Positions 1-6,529 of a stretch of DNA of 7,057 nt are shown here, one piece after another. The notes under the pieces are model-generated. The model was not told the DNA's origin, searched no databases, and was given only the letters and a program-made list of their open reading frames with translations. Origin of the DNA: an uncultured Oscillospiraceae bacterium (GTDB lineage: Bacteria > Bacillota > Clostridia > Oscillospirales > Oscillospiraceae). The stretch is taken from positions 1-7,057 of the forward strand of contig CAJTOE010000128.1 of the NCBI GenBank assembly GCA_910577805.1, written 5' to 3'. Every line of letters begins with the position of its first letter. The stretch's first letter is position 1. A program made the translations under genes and the position numbers.

Positions 1-1
1 G

Positions 2-403
2 GAGGTCTGCCAGCAGAAAATGCGGCAGATCATTGCCAAGGACAAGGAGGCCTCGGCGGTGGAGAAGGATATGCTGACTACCCTGGAGGTCTGCTACGAA
101 TTTTATCTCCGGGGCTTCACCTTCCGCCGGATGGATATTTACGAGTCCCAGGCGATTCTGTTTAAGCTGGACCAGGAACACAACGCCCTGATTCCACCCT
201 TTGTTTCGGTGGCGGGTCTGGGGGAGACCGCCGCAATCTCCCTGGCGGAGCAGCGGGAGGGCCGGAGATTTATTTCCATCGAAGAAGTGTCCGCCGCCTG
301 CCCCAAGGTGTCCAGGACCCATATCGAGCTGCTGAAAGAGGCGGGGGCCTTCGGCAGTATGCCGGAGACCAGCCAGATGGACTTGTTTGCGATGCTGGGA
401 TGA
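2..403 (+). CDS. polC: PolC-type DNA polymerase III alpha subunit, C-terminal fragment
   Basis: This is the last 133 codons of the Gram-positive replicative polymerase PolC; the frame is open from the window edge at base 2 and ends in TGA. The visible part holds the end of the polymerase region and the C-terminal helix-hairpin-helix-like segment. Diagnostic strings are YLRGFTFRRMDIYESQA, LIPPFVSVAGLGETAA, ISIEEVSAACPKVSRTHIE and the typical PolC end SMPETSQMDLF. PolC extends DNA at the fork together with the beta clamp; this segment lies after the catalytic palm, so no catalytic residue can be checked. The internal ATG at 20 is not a start, because homology-like sequence continues upstream of it. 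The GNAT gene begins 12 bases downstream, which suggests read-through transcription. Identification rests on recalled similarity to the B. subtilis PolC tail. Confidence 0.93.
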   Translation, partial: EVCQQKMRQIIAKDKEASAVEKDMLTTLEVCYEFYLRGFTFRRMDIYESQAILFKLDQEHNALIPPFVSVAGLGETAAISLAEQREGRRFISIEEVSAACPKVSRTHIELLKEAGAFGSMPETSQMDLFAMLG

Positions 404-415
404 TAGGAGACTGTA

Positions 416-946
416 ATGAAATTAGAGCGTATAACGGATATGGAACATGAGTGGTATCAAAAAGCGACGGCCCTGTATCAAATCAGCTTTCCGGTCCATG
501 AACAGCGGGAAAAGGCTTCGCAGGAGAAGATACTGGGCTGGAACGACTACCATTTTTATCTGATTTTAGAGGAGAATACCTTTGTTGGCCTGCTGTTAGG
601 CTGGGAGACAGAACGATTCCTCTACATCGAGCATTTCTGTATCCAGCCTGAGCTGCGGGGCCGGCGCTACGGACAGCGGGTCCTGGAGGAGCTGCGGGAG
701 GCGGGCAGGCAGGTTATTCTGGAGATTGACCCGCCGGTGGGCGACGTTTCTATCCGCAGGAAACAGTTTTATAGCCGCTGCGGCTTTGTGGAAAATCCTT
801 ATCACCACGTTCACCCGCCGTACCACCGGGGAAATCAAGGCCATGAATTGGTGGTGCTGTCCTCTCCGGCGGCGATTTCCGGAGAAGAGTACCAGAGGTT
901 CCGGGACTATCTGGAGCGCCGGGTGATGGCGGATGTGTATGATTGA
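416..946 (+). CDS. GNAT family N-acetyltransferase
   Basis: This 176-residue protein has the GCN5-related acetyltransferase fold and is expected to transfer an acetyl group from acetyl-CoA to an unknown amine in the cytoplasm. The central strand and acetyl-CoA pyrophosphate loop are at residues 71-93 (IEHFCIQPELRGRRYG, with the R/Q-x-x-G-x-G/A type loop as RGRRYG at 81-86). The motif B equivalent is FYSRCGF at 118-124. A His/Tyr/Pro-rich stretch (PYHHVHPPYHRG, about 128-139) probably lines the acceptor pocket. The start at 416 is supported by AGGAGA at 405-410, five bases upstream. It follows polC by 12 bases, so it may be transcribed with it. Its first codons (AAA TTA, CGT ATA ACG) are less GC-biased than those of ruvB or glmM, consistent with, but not proof of, later acquisition. 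The substrate cannot be predicted. Confidence 0.85.
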   Translation: MKLERITDMEHEWYQKATALYQISFPVHEQREKASQEKILGWNDYHFYLILEENTFVGLLLGWETERFLYIEHFCIQPELRGRRYGQRVLEELREAGRQVILEIDPPVGDVSIRRKQFYSRCGFVENPYHHVHPPYHRGNQGHELVVLSSPAAISGEEYQRFRDYLERRVMADVYD

Positions 947-968
947 AGGTGCCCTGTTTTGTGACGCG

Positions 969-1027
969 TAAAGCAGAGCAGCCCTTTGGTTTCAACTTTT
1001 TGAATGACAGCTTTAGATAACAAAGGG
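969..1027 (+). promoter_or_regulatory. Structured leader RNA upstream of the leader peptide, with competing helices
   Basis: Within the 148-base gap after the GNAT gene, three complementary pairs are visible: TAAAGC (969-974) with GCTTTA (1010-1015), CCCTTTG (982-988) with CAAAGGG (1021-1027), and a small TTCAA/TTGAA hairpin (991-995 with 1000-1004). The first two helices cross, so they are either alternatives or a pseudoknot. The right arm of the second overlaps the purine-rich ribosome binding site of the leader peptide. I see no convincing promoter hexamers and no terminator-type hairpin followed by a T-run here. The pairings are read directly from sequence; a regulatory role is inference. 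Confidence 0.35.
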
Positions 1028-1036
1028 GGAAGGAGC

Positions 1037-1075
1037 ATGAGGCGCTGCCTTGTGGCTGCCGGTATAGTCGCATAA
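1037..1075 (+). CDS. Putative 12-residue leader peptide (MRRCLVAAGIVA) for the acetyltransferase
   Basis: A 12-codon ORF (ATG 1037, TAA 1073-1075) lies directly ahead of the Vat-like gene, its stop 19 bases from that gene's ATG. A long purine-rich ribosome binding site precedes it (AAAGGGGGAAGGAG, 1022-1035); the GGGGG part is well spaced for initiation. The peptide starts with two arginines and ends in small and hydrophobic residues (AAGIVA), including a usually rare ATA isoleucine codon. Short leader peptides of this kind control erm, cat and related resistance genes by drug-dependent ribosome stalling. Here the last codons form one arm of the helix at 1059-1107, so ribosome position on the peptide should decide whether the downstream start is free. 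I do not recognise the peptide as a named family member. It does not contain an exact RLR or IFVI arrest motif, so the inducer is unknown. Confidence 0.6.
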   Translation: MRRCLVAAGIVA

Positions 1076-1107
1076 AAATACAGGAGGAATTTAAATGACT
1101 GTACCGG
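1059..1107 (+). promoter_or_regulatory. Candidate translation-attenuator hairpin over the acetyltransferase start
   Basis: CCGGTATAGTC (1059-1069, inside the leader peptide codons) pairs with GACTGTACCGG (1097-1107, the G of the start codon plus the next ten bases) over 11 uninterrupted pairs, one being U-G (1065-1101). The 27-base loop (1070-1096) holds the leader stop codon, the strong AGGAGG (1082-1087) and the AT of the start codon. A ribosome on the last codons of the leader must melt the left arm. The helix is read directly from the sequence; that it represses initiation and is released by stalling is inferred by analogy with erm/cat attenuators. Unlike the classic cases, the Shine-Dalgarno bases sit in the loop and not in the stem. 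Confidence 0.6.
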
Positions 1108-1724
1108 AGAAAAAAGTTTACCCCCGCACTGGGGACACTCAGACCGTTTATCTGAAAAATGTGGTCACAAACCCCAATATTACCGTAGGTGAGTACACGA
1201 TATATAACGATTTTGTCCATGACCCCAGGGAGTTTGAGCGCAATAATGTGCTGTATCACTATCCTGTCAACGGGGACAAGCTGATCATAGGAGCATTCTG
1301 TTCCATCGCGTGCGGCGCGAAATTTTTGTTCAACAGCGCCAACCACACCCTGCGCTCCCTGTCCACCTACCCGTTTCCTATTTTCTATGAGGAGTGGGGC
1401 TTGAAGAGGGAAAACGTAACAAACGCCTGGGACAACAAGGGGAATATCGTCGTTGGAAACGACGTATGGATCGGCTATGAAGCGGTGATTCTGGCGGGCG
1501 TTACCATTGGGGACGGGGCGATTATCGGGACACGCGCGGTGGTGACCAAGGACGTGCCCCCGTATACCATTGTGGGCGGCGTTCCGGCGAAGCCGATTCG
1601 GAGGCGCTTTCCGGAGGAAACAGCAGAAAAGCTGCTGGAATTGCAGTGGTGGAATTGGCCCAGGGAGCGGATCGCAGAACATATCGCGGCGCTTCAAGCT
1701 GGCAGCATTGCACAAATCAAGTAA
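1095..1724 (+). CDS. Vat/CatB-like xenobiotic O-acetyltransferase (left-handed beta helix)
   Basis: This 209-residue protein belongs to the hexapeptide-repeat acetyltransferases that modify antibiotics, the Vat (streptogramin A) and CatB (chloramphenicol) group. The family landmarks are in order: VGEYTIYND (31-39), LYHYPVNGDKLIIGAFCSIA (53-72), the catalytic-histidine segment SANHTLRSLSTYPF (81-94, His84), GNDVWIGYEAVILAGVTIGDGAIIG (hexapeptide coils, 121-145), VPPYTIVGGVPAKPIRRRF (154-172) and WWNWP (185-189). The length matches Vat proteins, which act as cytoplasmic trimers using acetyl-CoA. The start is fixed by AGGAGG at 1082-1087, seven bases before ATG. Expression is probably controlled by the leader peptide and helix just upstream. 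ruvB begins 12 bases after the stop, so transcripts are likely shared. Codons in the first half (ATA, GTA, AAT, TTT) are less GC-biased than the neighbours. The actual drug substrate, or whether it is a drug at all, cannot be told from sequence. Confidence 0.9.
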   Translation: MTVPEKKVYPRTGDTQTVYLKNVVTNPNITVGEYTIYNDFVHDPREFERNNVLYHYPVNGDKLIIGAFCSIACGAKFLFNSANHTLRSLSTYPFPIFYEEWGLKRENVTNAWDNKGNIVVGNDVWIGYEAVILAGVTIGDGAIIGTRAVVTKDVPPYTIVGGVPAKPIRRRFPEETAEKLLELQWWNWPRERIAEHIAALQAGSIAQIK

Positions 1725-1736
1725 AAGGAGACGGTT

Positions 1737-2804
1737 ATGGCCATAGATTTTTCCGAGCTGGAGCCGGATTTTGAAAGCCCCGAACCCCTTGTCACCACCT
1801 CTCTGACCCCGGAGGACGAGGGGGAATATTCCCTGCGTCCCCAGGCCCTGCGGGAGTATATCGGCCAGGAGAAGGCCAAAGGCAATTTGAACGTCTTTAT
1901 TCAGGCGGCGAAAATGCGCCAGGAGCCTCTGGACCATGTGCTGCTCCACGGGCCTCCGGGACTGGGCAAGACCACCCTGAGCAACATCATTGCCAATGAG
2001 ATGGGGGTCAATATTCGCATCACCTCCGGTCCCGCCATCGAGAAGGCGGGGGATTTGGCGGCGCTGCTCACCAATTTAAGTGAAAATGATATCTTGTTTG
2101 TAGACGAGATACACCGCCTGAACCGGTCCGTGGAAGAGATACTCTACCCGGCGATGGAGGACTACGCCATCGACATCATCATCGGCAAGGGCCCCTCGGC
2201 CAACTCCGTGCGGCTGGACCTGCCCAAGTTCACCCTGATTGGCGCGACCACACGGGCGGGCCAGCTTTCGGCCCCTCTGCGGGACCGGTTCGGCGTGACG
2301 CTGCGGCTGGAGCTGTACACCCCGGAGGAGCTGGCATTGATCGTCACCCGCTCCGCCGGCATCCTGGAGGTCCCCATTGAGCCGGAGGGCGCGATGGAGA
2401 TCGCCCGCCGCTCCCGCGGGACCCCCCGTATTGCCAACCGAATGCTGCGCCGGGTGCGGGATTTCGCCCAGGTGCTGGCGGGGGGCGTGATTACCAAAAA
2501 GGTGGCCGACCAGGCGCTGACCGCCCTGGAGATCGACTACCTGGGCCTGGACGCCATCGACCACCGGATGCTGCGCAGTATTATGGAAAACTACCGGGGC
2601 GGGCCGGTGGGGCTGGACACCCTGGCGGCGACCATCAACGAGGAGGCGGTCACTTTGGAGGACGTGTATGAGCCGTATTTGATGCAGCTGGGCTTTTTGA
2701 CCCGGACCCCGCGGGGCCGGTGCGTGACCGCGAAGGCCTATGAGCATTTGGGATTGCCCGTCCCCGGCGGAAGCGGGAACGGCTTGGAACAGCTGAGTTT
2801 TTAA
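1737..2804 (+). CDS. ruvB: Holliday junction branch migration DNA helicase RuvB
   Basis: RuvB is the AAA+ motor that, with RuvA, drives branch migration at Holliday junctions. The 355-residue protein has normal length and all key elements: Walker A GPPGLGKT (72-79), Walker B ILFVDEIH (119-126), sensor 1 IGATT (168-172), an arginine-finger region APLRDRFG (179-186), sensor 2 SRGTPRIANR (226-235), and the C-terminal winged-helix DNA-binding domain (about 265-340) with GPVGLDTLA and TRTPRGRCVTAKAYEHLG. The first 30 residues form the usual acidic variable lead. The start at 1737 has AAGGAG at 1725-1730, six bases upstream. It lies 12 bases after the xenobiotic acetyltransferase and 17 bases before glmM. 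ruvA, its usual partner gene, is not in the window. Confidence 0.98.
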   Translation: MAIDFSELEPDFESPEPLVTTSLTPEDEGEYSLRPQALREYIGQEKAKGNLNVFIQAAKMRQEPLDHVLLHGPPGLGKTTLSNIIANEMGVNIRITSGPAIEKAGDLAALLTNLSENDILFVDEIHRLNRSVEEILYPAMEDYAIDIIIGKGPSANSVRLDLPKFTLIGATTRAGQLSAPLRDRFGVTLRLELYTPEELALIVTRSAGILEVPIEPEGAMEIARRSRGTPRIANRMLRRVRDFAQVLAGGVITKKVADQALTALEIDYLGLDAIDHRMLRSIMENYRGGPVGLDTLAATINEEAVTLEDVYEPYLMQLGFLTRTPRGRCVTAKAYEHLGLPVPGGSGNGLEQLSF

Positions 2805-2821
2805 GAGTGAGGTGTTGGACT

Positions 2822-4183
2822 ATGGGAAAATTATTTGGAACCGACGGCATTCGCGGAATCGTCAATGCCGGTCTGGACGCGGACCTGGCCTATAAAGTGG
2901 GTCTGGCGGCGGCAATCGTGCTGGCGAAGGAAAAAAAGCCGGGTGAAAAGCCCCTGGTGACCATCGGCAAGGACACCCGTATCTCCGGGGACCTGCTGAA
3001 AGGGTCCCTGATTGCGGGGCTGTGTACCGCCGGAGCGGACGTGTTGGATTTGGGCACCCTGCCCACCCCCGGCGTAGCCTGGGTGACGGTGGACGAGGAT
3101 GCGGACGCGGGTATCGTCATCTCCGCCAGCCACAATCCCTTTGCCTACAACGGCATTAAAATTTTCAACGGCCAGGGCTTCAAGCTCTCCGACGAGCTGG
3201 AGGAGAAGATTGAGGATATCGTGCTGTTTGGCAGCAACAACATTCCCATGAAAACCGGCGGGGAGATCGGCAAGGTCAGCTACGTGGCCCCCAAGGCTTC
3301 AGAGGACTACATCGACCATTTGGAGGACACCATTGACTCCACCCTGGGGGGCCTGCGCATTCTGGTGGACTGCGCCAACGGTGCGGCCAGCGCCACCGCC
3401 GCCCGGCTGTTCGACCGGTTCTCCAAGCTTCGCACAGACGTGATTAACGCCGACCCGGACGGGGTGAACATCAACGAATACTGCGGCTCCACCCATATGG
3501 ACTCCCTGGCGGCGATGGTCACGGCGGGGCGCTACGACTTGGGGCTGGCCTTCGACGGGGACGCGGACCGGTGCCTGGCGGTGGATGAGAAAGGGAACCT
3601 CATTGACGGGGACCAGATCATGGCTGCCTGCGGCCTGGACCTGCGCGCCAAGGGGGAGCTGTCGGGCAACACCATTGTGGGTACGGTGATGACCAACGAG
3701 GGCCTGCGGCGGTACGCCAAGGAGCAGGAGCTGAATCTGGAGTGTACCGACGTGGGGGACCGCAACGTGCTGGAGCGGATGCTGGAGAAGGGCTACGCCC
3801 TGGGCGGCGAACAATCGGGGCACATGATTTTCCGCAAGCACGCCACTACCGGGGACGGCCAGCTTACCGCCCTGCAAATCCTGGCGCTGCTGAAGGAGAG
3901 CGGCAAAAAGGCCTCGGAGATTTTTGGGGCCTGCCCCCGGTATCCCCAATCCCTGGTGAACGTGCCGGTGGCGGACAACGATGTGAAAAAATCGGTCATG
4001 GCCAGCACGGAGCTGGCCCAGGCCATCCAGGCCGTGGAGGAAAAATTGGCGGAGACAGGCCGGGTTTTGGTGCGCCCGTCGGGGACGGAAGCCCTGATGC
4101 GGGTGATGGTAGAGGCCCAAACAGAGGACGCAGCCCGGTCCGCAGCGGAGGAATTGGCCAGTCTCATCCGAAAAATGGCGTGA
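2822..4183 (+). CDS. glmM: Phosphoglucosamine mutase GlmM
   Basis: GlmM interconverts glucosamine-6-phosphate and glucosamine-1-phosphate, feeding UDP-GlcNAc and so peptidoglycan synthesis. The 453-residue protein shows the four-domain phosphohexomutase pattern: start MGKLFGTDGIRGI, the phosphoserine loop ISASHNP (100-106, Ser103 the expected phosphorylated residue), the Mg-binding loop DGDADR (245-250), the sugar-binding loop GGEQSGH (328-334) and the phosphate-binding loop RPSGTE (418-423). The residue after GTE is Ala where Pro is common, a minor departure. The ATG at 2822 is preferred over the in-frame GTG at 2807, because the family begins at MGKLFGTDG and GAGGTG (2809-2814) is correctly spaced as a ribosome binding site for 2822. 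It follows ruvB by 17 bases. No glmS or glmS ribozyme follows; a new promoter for the sigma factor does. Confidence 0.97.
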   Translation: MGKLFGTDGIRGIVNAGLDADLAYKVGLAAAIVLAKEKKPGEKPLVTIGKDTRISGDLLKGSLIAGLCTAGADVLDLGTLPTPGVAWVTVDEDADAGIVISASHNPFAYNGIKIFNGQGFKLSDELEEKIEDIVLFGSNNIPMKTGGEIGKVSYVAPKASEDYIDHLEDTIDSTLGGLRILVDCANGAASATAARLFDRFSKLRTDVINADPDGVNINEYCGSTHMDSLAAMVTAGRYDLGLAFDGDADRCLAVDEKGNLIDGDQIMAACGLDLRAKGELSGNTIVGTVMTNEGLRRYAKEQELNLECTDVGDRNVLERMLEKGYALGGEQSGHMIFRKHATTGDGQLTALQILALLKESGKKASEIFGACPRYPQSLVNVPVADNDVKKSVMASTELAQAIQAVEEKLAETGRVLVRPSGTEALMRVMVEAQTEDAARSAAEELASLIRKMA

Positions 4184-4209
4184 TTTCTCGAAAACCTTCT
4201 GAAAAGGAC

Positions 4210-4238
4210 TTGACAAATCCGCTCATTTTGTATAGTAT
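4210..4238 (+). promoter_or_regulatory. Sigma-A-type promoter for the sigma factor / zinc-ribbon genes
   Basis: A perfect -35 box TTGACA (4210-4215) is followed after 17 bases by TAGTAT (4233-4238); the overlapping TATAGT (4231-4236) is closer to consensus but gives a 15-base spacer. It lies in the 73-base gap after glmM. Predicted initiation near 4243-4245 falls on the AGGAG ribosome binding site (4243-4247), leaving only about 12-15 bases of untranslated leader. Confidence 0.75.
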
Positions 4239-4256
4239 AGACAGGAGCAAATTCCT

Positions 4257-4850
4257 ATGAGCGATATGCAGCTAAAGCATCCAGCTCCCGCAGACGAGGT
4301 CCTTTGCGACCGTGCGGCCCAGGGCGACCCGGCGGCCGAAGAGGAGCTGGCTGGACGTTACGCCCGCTTGGTGCGGGCCTGTGCGCGCCCCCTGTTCCTG
4401 GCCGGGGGAGACAGCGAGGATTTGATCCAGGAGGGCATGGTGGGCCTGCTCACCGCTATCCGTACTTTCAGCCGAAAGCGGGACACCGCGTTCCGCACCT
4501 ATGCAGAAATTTGTATCCGCAGCCGCCTGCACAGTGCGATCCGGGCGGCCCAGCGCGATAAACATTCACCCTTGAACCACAGCGTTTCGTTGCCCCCTCT
4601 TTTTGATGAATCCAACGCGCATCTGTTCCCACGGGAAAAGAGCCCTGAAGACGTCGTCATCGGCAGAGAGGAATTTGAGGAGAAGCTGGACGCGCTGAAG
4701 GGTCAGCTTTCCGGCTTCGAGTCGGAGATTTTACAGCTATATCTCGACGGTTTCTCCTGCCGGGAAATCGCCGTCCGGGTAGGCCGGTCCCCCAAATCGG
4801 TGGACAATGCCGTGCAGCGTATCCGGAAAAAATGGGCGCGGCCATCATAA
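4257..4850 (+). CDS. SigH-like sigma-70 family RNA polymerase sigma factor
   Basis: This is a 197-residue alternative sigma factor of the SigH type, a group that directs stationary-phase, competence and early sporulation transcription in Firmicutes. Region 2 covers about residues 34-100, with LVRACARPLFLAGGDSEDLI then IQEGMVGLLTAIRTF (57-71) and FRTYAEICIRSRLHSAIRAA (79-98). KHSPLNHSVSL (103-112) matches the SigH hallmark KHIPLNSYVSL with changes. Region 4 is at about 150-192 (FESEILQLYLDGFSCREIAV, then RSPKSVDNAVQRIRKKW). Region 3 is essentially absent, as in SigH. The start at 4257 has AGGAG at 4243-4247. The surroundings are not the rlmB-rpmG-secE-nusG neighbourhood common for sigH, so it may be a relocated sigH or a SigH paralogue; I leave the symbol empty for that reason. 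The zinc-ribbon gene follows after 79 bases and probably shares its transcript. Confidence 0.88.
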   Translation: MSDMQLKHPAPADEVLCDRAAQGDPAAEEELAGRYARLVRACARPLFLAGGDSEDLIQEGMVGLLTAIRTFSRKRDTAFRTYAEICIRSRLHSAIRAAQRDKHSPLNHSVSLPPLFDESNAHLFPREKSPEDVVIGREEFEEKLDALKGQLSGFESEILQLYLDGFSCREIAVRVGRSPKSVDNAVQRIRKKWARPS

Positions 4851-4888
4851 ACGGCGTTTTCAGCGTAAGCTGATCGCAAAAATACACC

Positions 4889-4905
4889 ACCCATCCAACT
4901 TGGGT
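4889..4905 (+). other. Small hairpin in the gap before the zinc-ribbon gene
   Basis: ACCCA (4889-4893) and TGGGT (4901-4905) enclose a seven-base loop, 25 bases before the zinc-ribbon ATG. A second small stem, TCAGC/GCTGA around a GTAA tetraloop (4860-4873), lies ten bases after the sigma-factor stop. Neither is followed by a T-run, so they do not look like terminators; they could stabilise or process the mRNA between the two genes. No clear promoter is visible in this 79-base gap. Confidence 0.3.
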
Positions 4906-4929
4906 ACGAATCAAAGAGAGGGAAATCCA

Positions 4930-5208
4930 ATGTACGAAGACAAGATCCTGGTATGCAAAGAGTGCGGCAATGAGTTCACCTTTACCGCTGGTGAGCAGGA
5001 GTTCTATGCGGAGCGCGGCTTCCAGAACGAGCCCCAGCGCTGCAAGCCCTGCCGTGACGCCCGCAAGAATGCCTCCCGCGGCCCCCGTGAGTTCTTTACC
5101 GCTACCTGCGCCGCCTGCGGCGGTGAGGCGAAGGTCCCCTTCGAGCCCAAGTCTGACCGTCCTGTGTACTGCAGCGATTGCTTCGCTCGTATGCGTGAGC
5201 AGGGCTGA
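4930..5208 (+). CDS. Small double zinc-ribbon protein
   Basis: This 92-residue protein has four CxxC pairs, at Cys9/12, 38/41, 60/63 and 81/84, enough for two zinc ribbons. The first ribbon (VCKECGNEFTFTAGEQEFYA to RCKPCRDAR) resembles the probable zinc-ribbon domain often found in small Firmicute and Chloroflexi proteins. The second (CAACGGEAKVPFEP to YCSDCF) is a CxxC-x17-CxxC ribbon. It has no signal peptide or membrane segment, so it should be cytoplasmic; nucleic-acid or protein binding is plausible but unproven. ATG 4930 is chosen because GAGAGG (4917-4922) is seven bases upstream and the family begins just before the first CxxC; the open frame further upstream overlaps the sigma gene. 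Many CGT, CGC, GCT and ACC codons suggest strong expression. A strong terminator follows after 22 bases. Confidence 0.88.
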   Translation: MYEDKILVCKECGNEFTFTAGEQEFYAERGFQNEPQRCKPCRDARKNASRGPREFFTATCAACGGEAKVPFEPKSDRPVYCSDCFARMREQG

Positions 5209-5230
5209 TAAAAGCCAGGGAACATCGTGT

Positions 5231-5267
5231 AAAAAACCGGCACAGTCTTTACTGTGCCGGTTTTTTT
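5231..5267 (+). terminator. Strong intrinsic terminator after the zinc-ribbon gene (bidirectional)
   Basis: CCGGCACAGT (5237-5246) and ACTGTGCCGG (5251-5260) form a perfect ten-pair stem with a CTTT loop. It is flanked by A6 (5231-5236) and T7 (5261-5267), which extend the helix and supply the U-run on the + strand. The A-tract gives a U-run on the opposite strand too, so it can act as a backstop for ftsZ transcripts. Confidence 0.95.
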
Positions 5268-5302
5268 GTCCCCAAAGCGAGGGAGGGGAGACCCGCCTAT
5301 CA

Positions 5303-5337
5303 AGAAAAGCGGCACAGCCTCAAGCTATGCCGCTTTC
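5303..5337 (-). terminator. ftsZ: Intrinsic terminator of ftsZ
   Basis: Read on the - strand, the stem runs from 5337-5324 and pairs with 5318-5305 around a five-base loop (5323-5319), followed by UUUUCUU (5308-5302). It starts six bases after the ftsZ stop codon. Two positions (5315/5327 and 5305/5337) are C-A mismatches in + strand RNA but G-U pairs in - strand RNA, which assigns the hairpin to the ftsZ direction. Confidence 0.88.
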
Positions 5338-5343
5338 TTATCC

Positions 5344-6522
<1,179 letters not shown>

Positions 6523-6529
6523 TCGATCT

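Noticed and set aside
1000..1030. TTGAAT at 1000-1005 or TAGATA at 1014-1019 as promoter elements for the leader
   Set aside because: No acceptable partner hexamer was found at 16-18 bases; I could not support a promoter in 947-1036.
750..1949. 399-codon open frame on the - strand
   Set aside because: It crosses three well-supported + strand genes and the leader region. No ribosome binding site or family motif was seen; it is a shadow frame.
2076..2747. 223-codon open frame on the - strand opposite ruvB
   Set aside because: It is a shadow of ruvB with no motifs and no start signal.
2807..2821. In-frame GTG as an earlier glmM start
   Set aside because: It would overlap the ribosome binding site that serves ATG 2822, and the family N-terminus is MGKLFGTDG.
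4184..4209. glmS ribozyme or glmM terminator after glmM
   Set aside because: The gap is only 73 bases, shows no stable GC-rich hairpin with T-run, and no glmS follows.
3299..4216. 305-codon open frame on the - strand opposite glmM
   Set aside because: It is antisense to a complete glmM with all active-site motifs; the translation is His/Gln/Gly/Val-rich and unlike any family I recognise.
3742..4260. 172-codon open frame on the + strand overlapping the end of glmM
   Set aside because: It is a Gly/Arg/Pro-rich out-of-frame shadow of glmM that ends by chance in the sigma-factor promoter.
4860..4873. TCAGC-GTAA-GCTGA hairpin as a terminator after the sigma factor
   Set aside because: The stem has only five pairs and no T-run follows, so termination is unlikely.
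4807..4929. Earlier ATG for the zinc-ribbon gene
   Set aside because: The extra 41 residues lie partly inside the sigma-factor gene, are basic with no family match, and ATG 4930 has a proper ribosome binding site.
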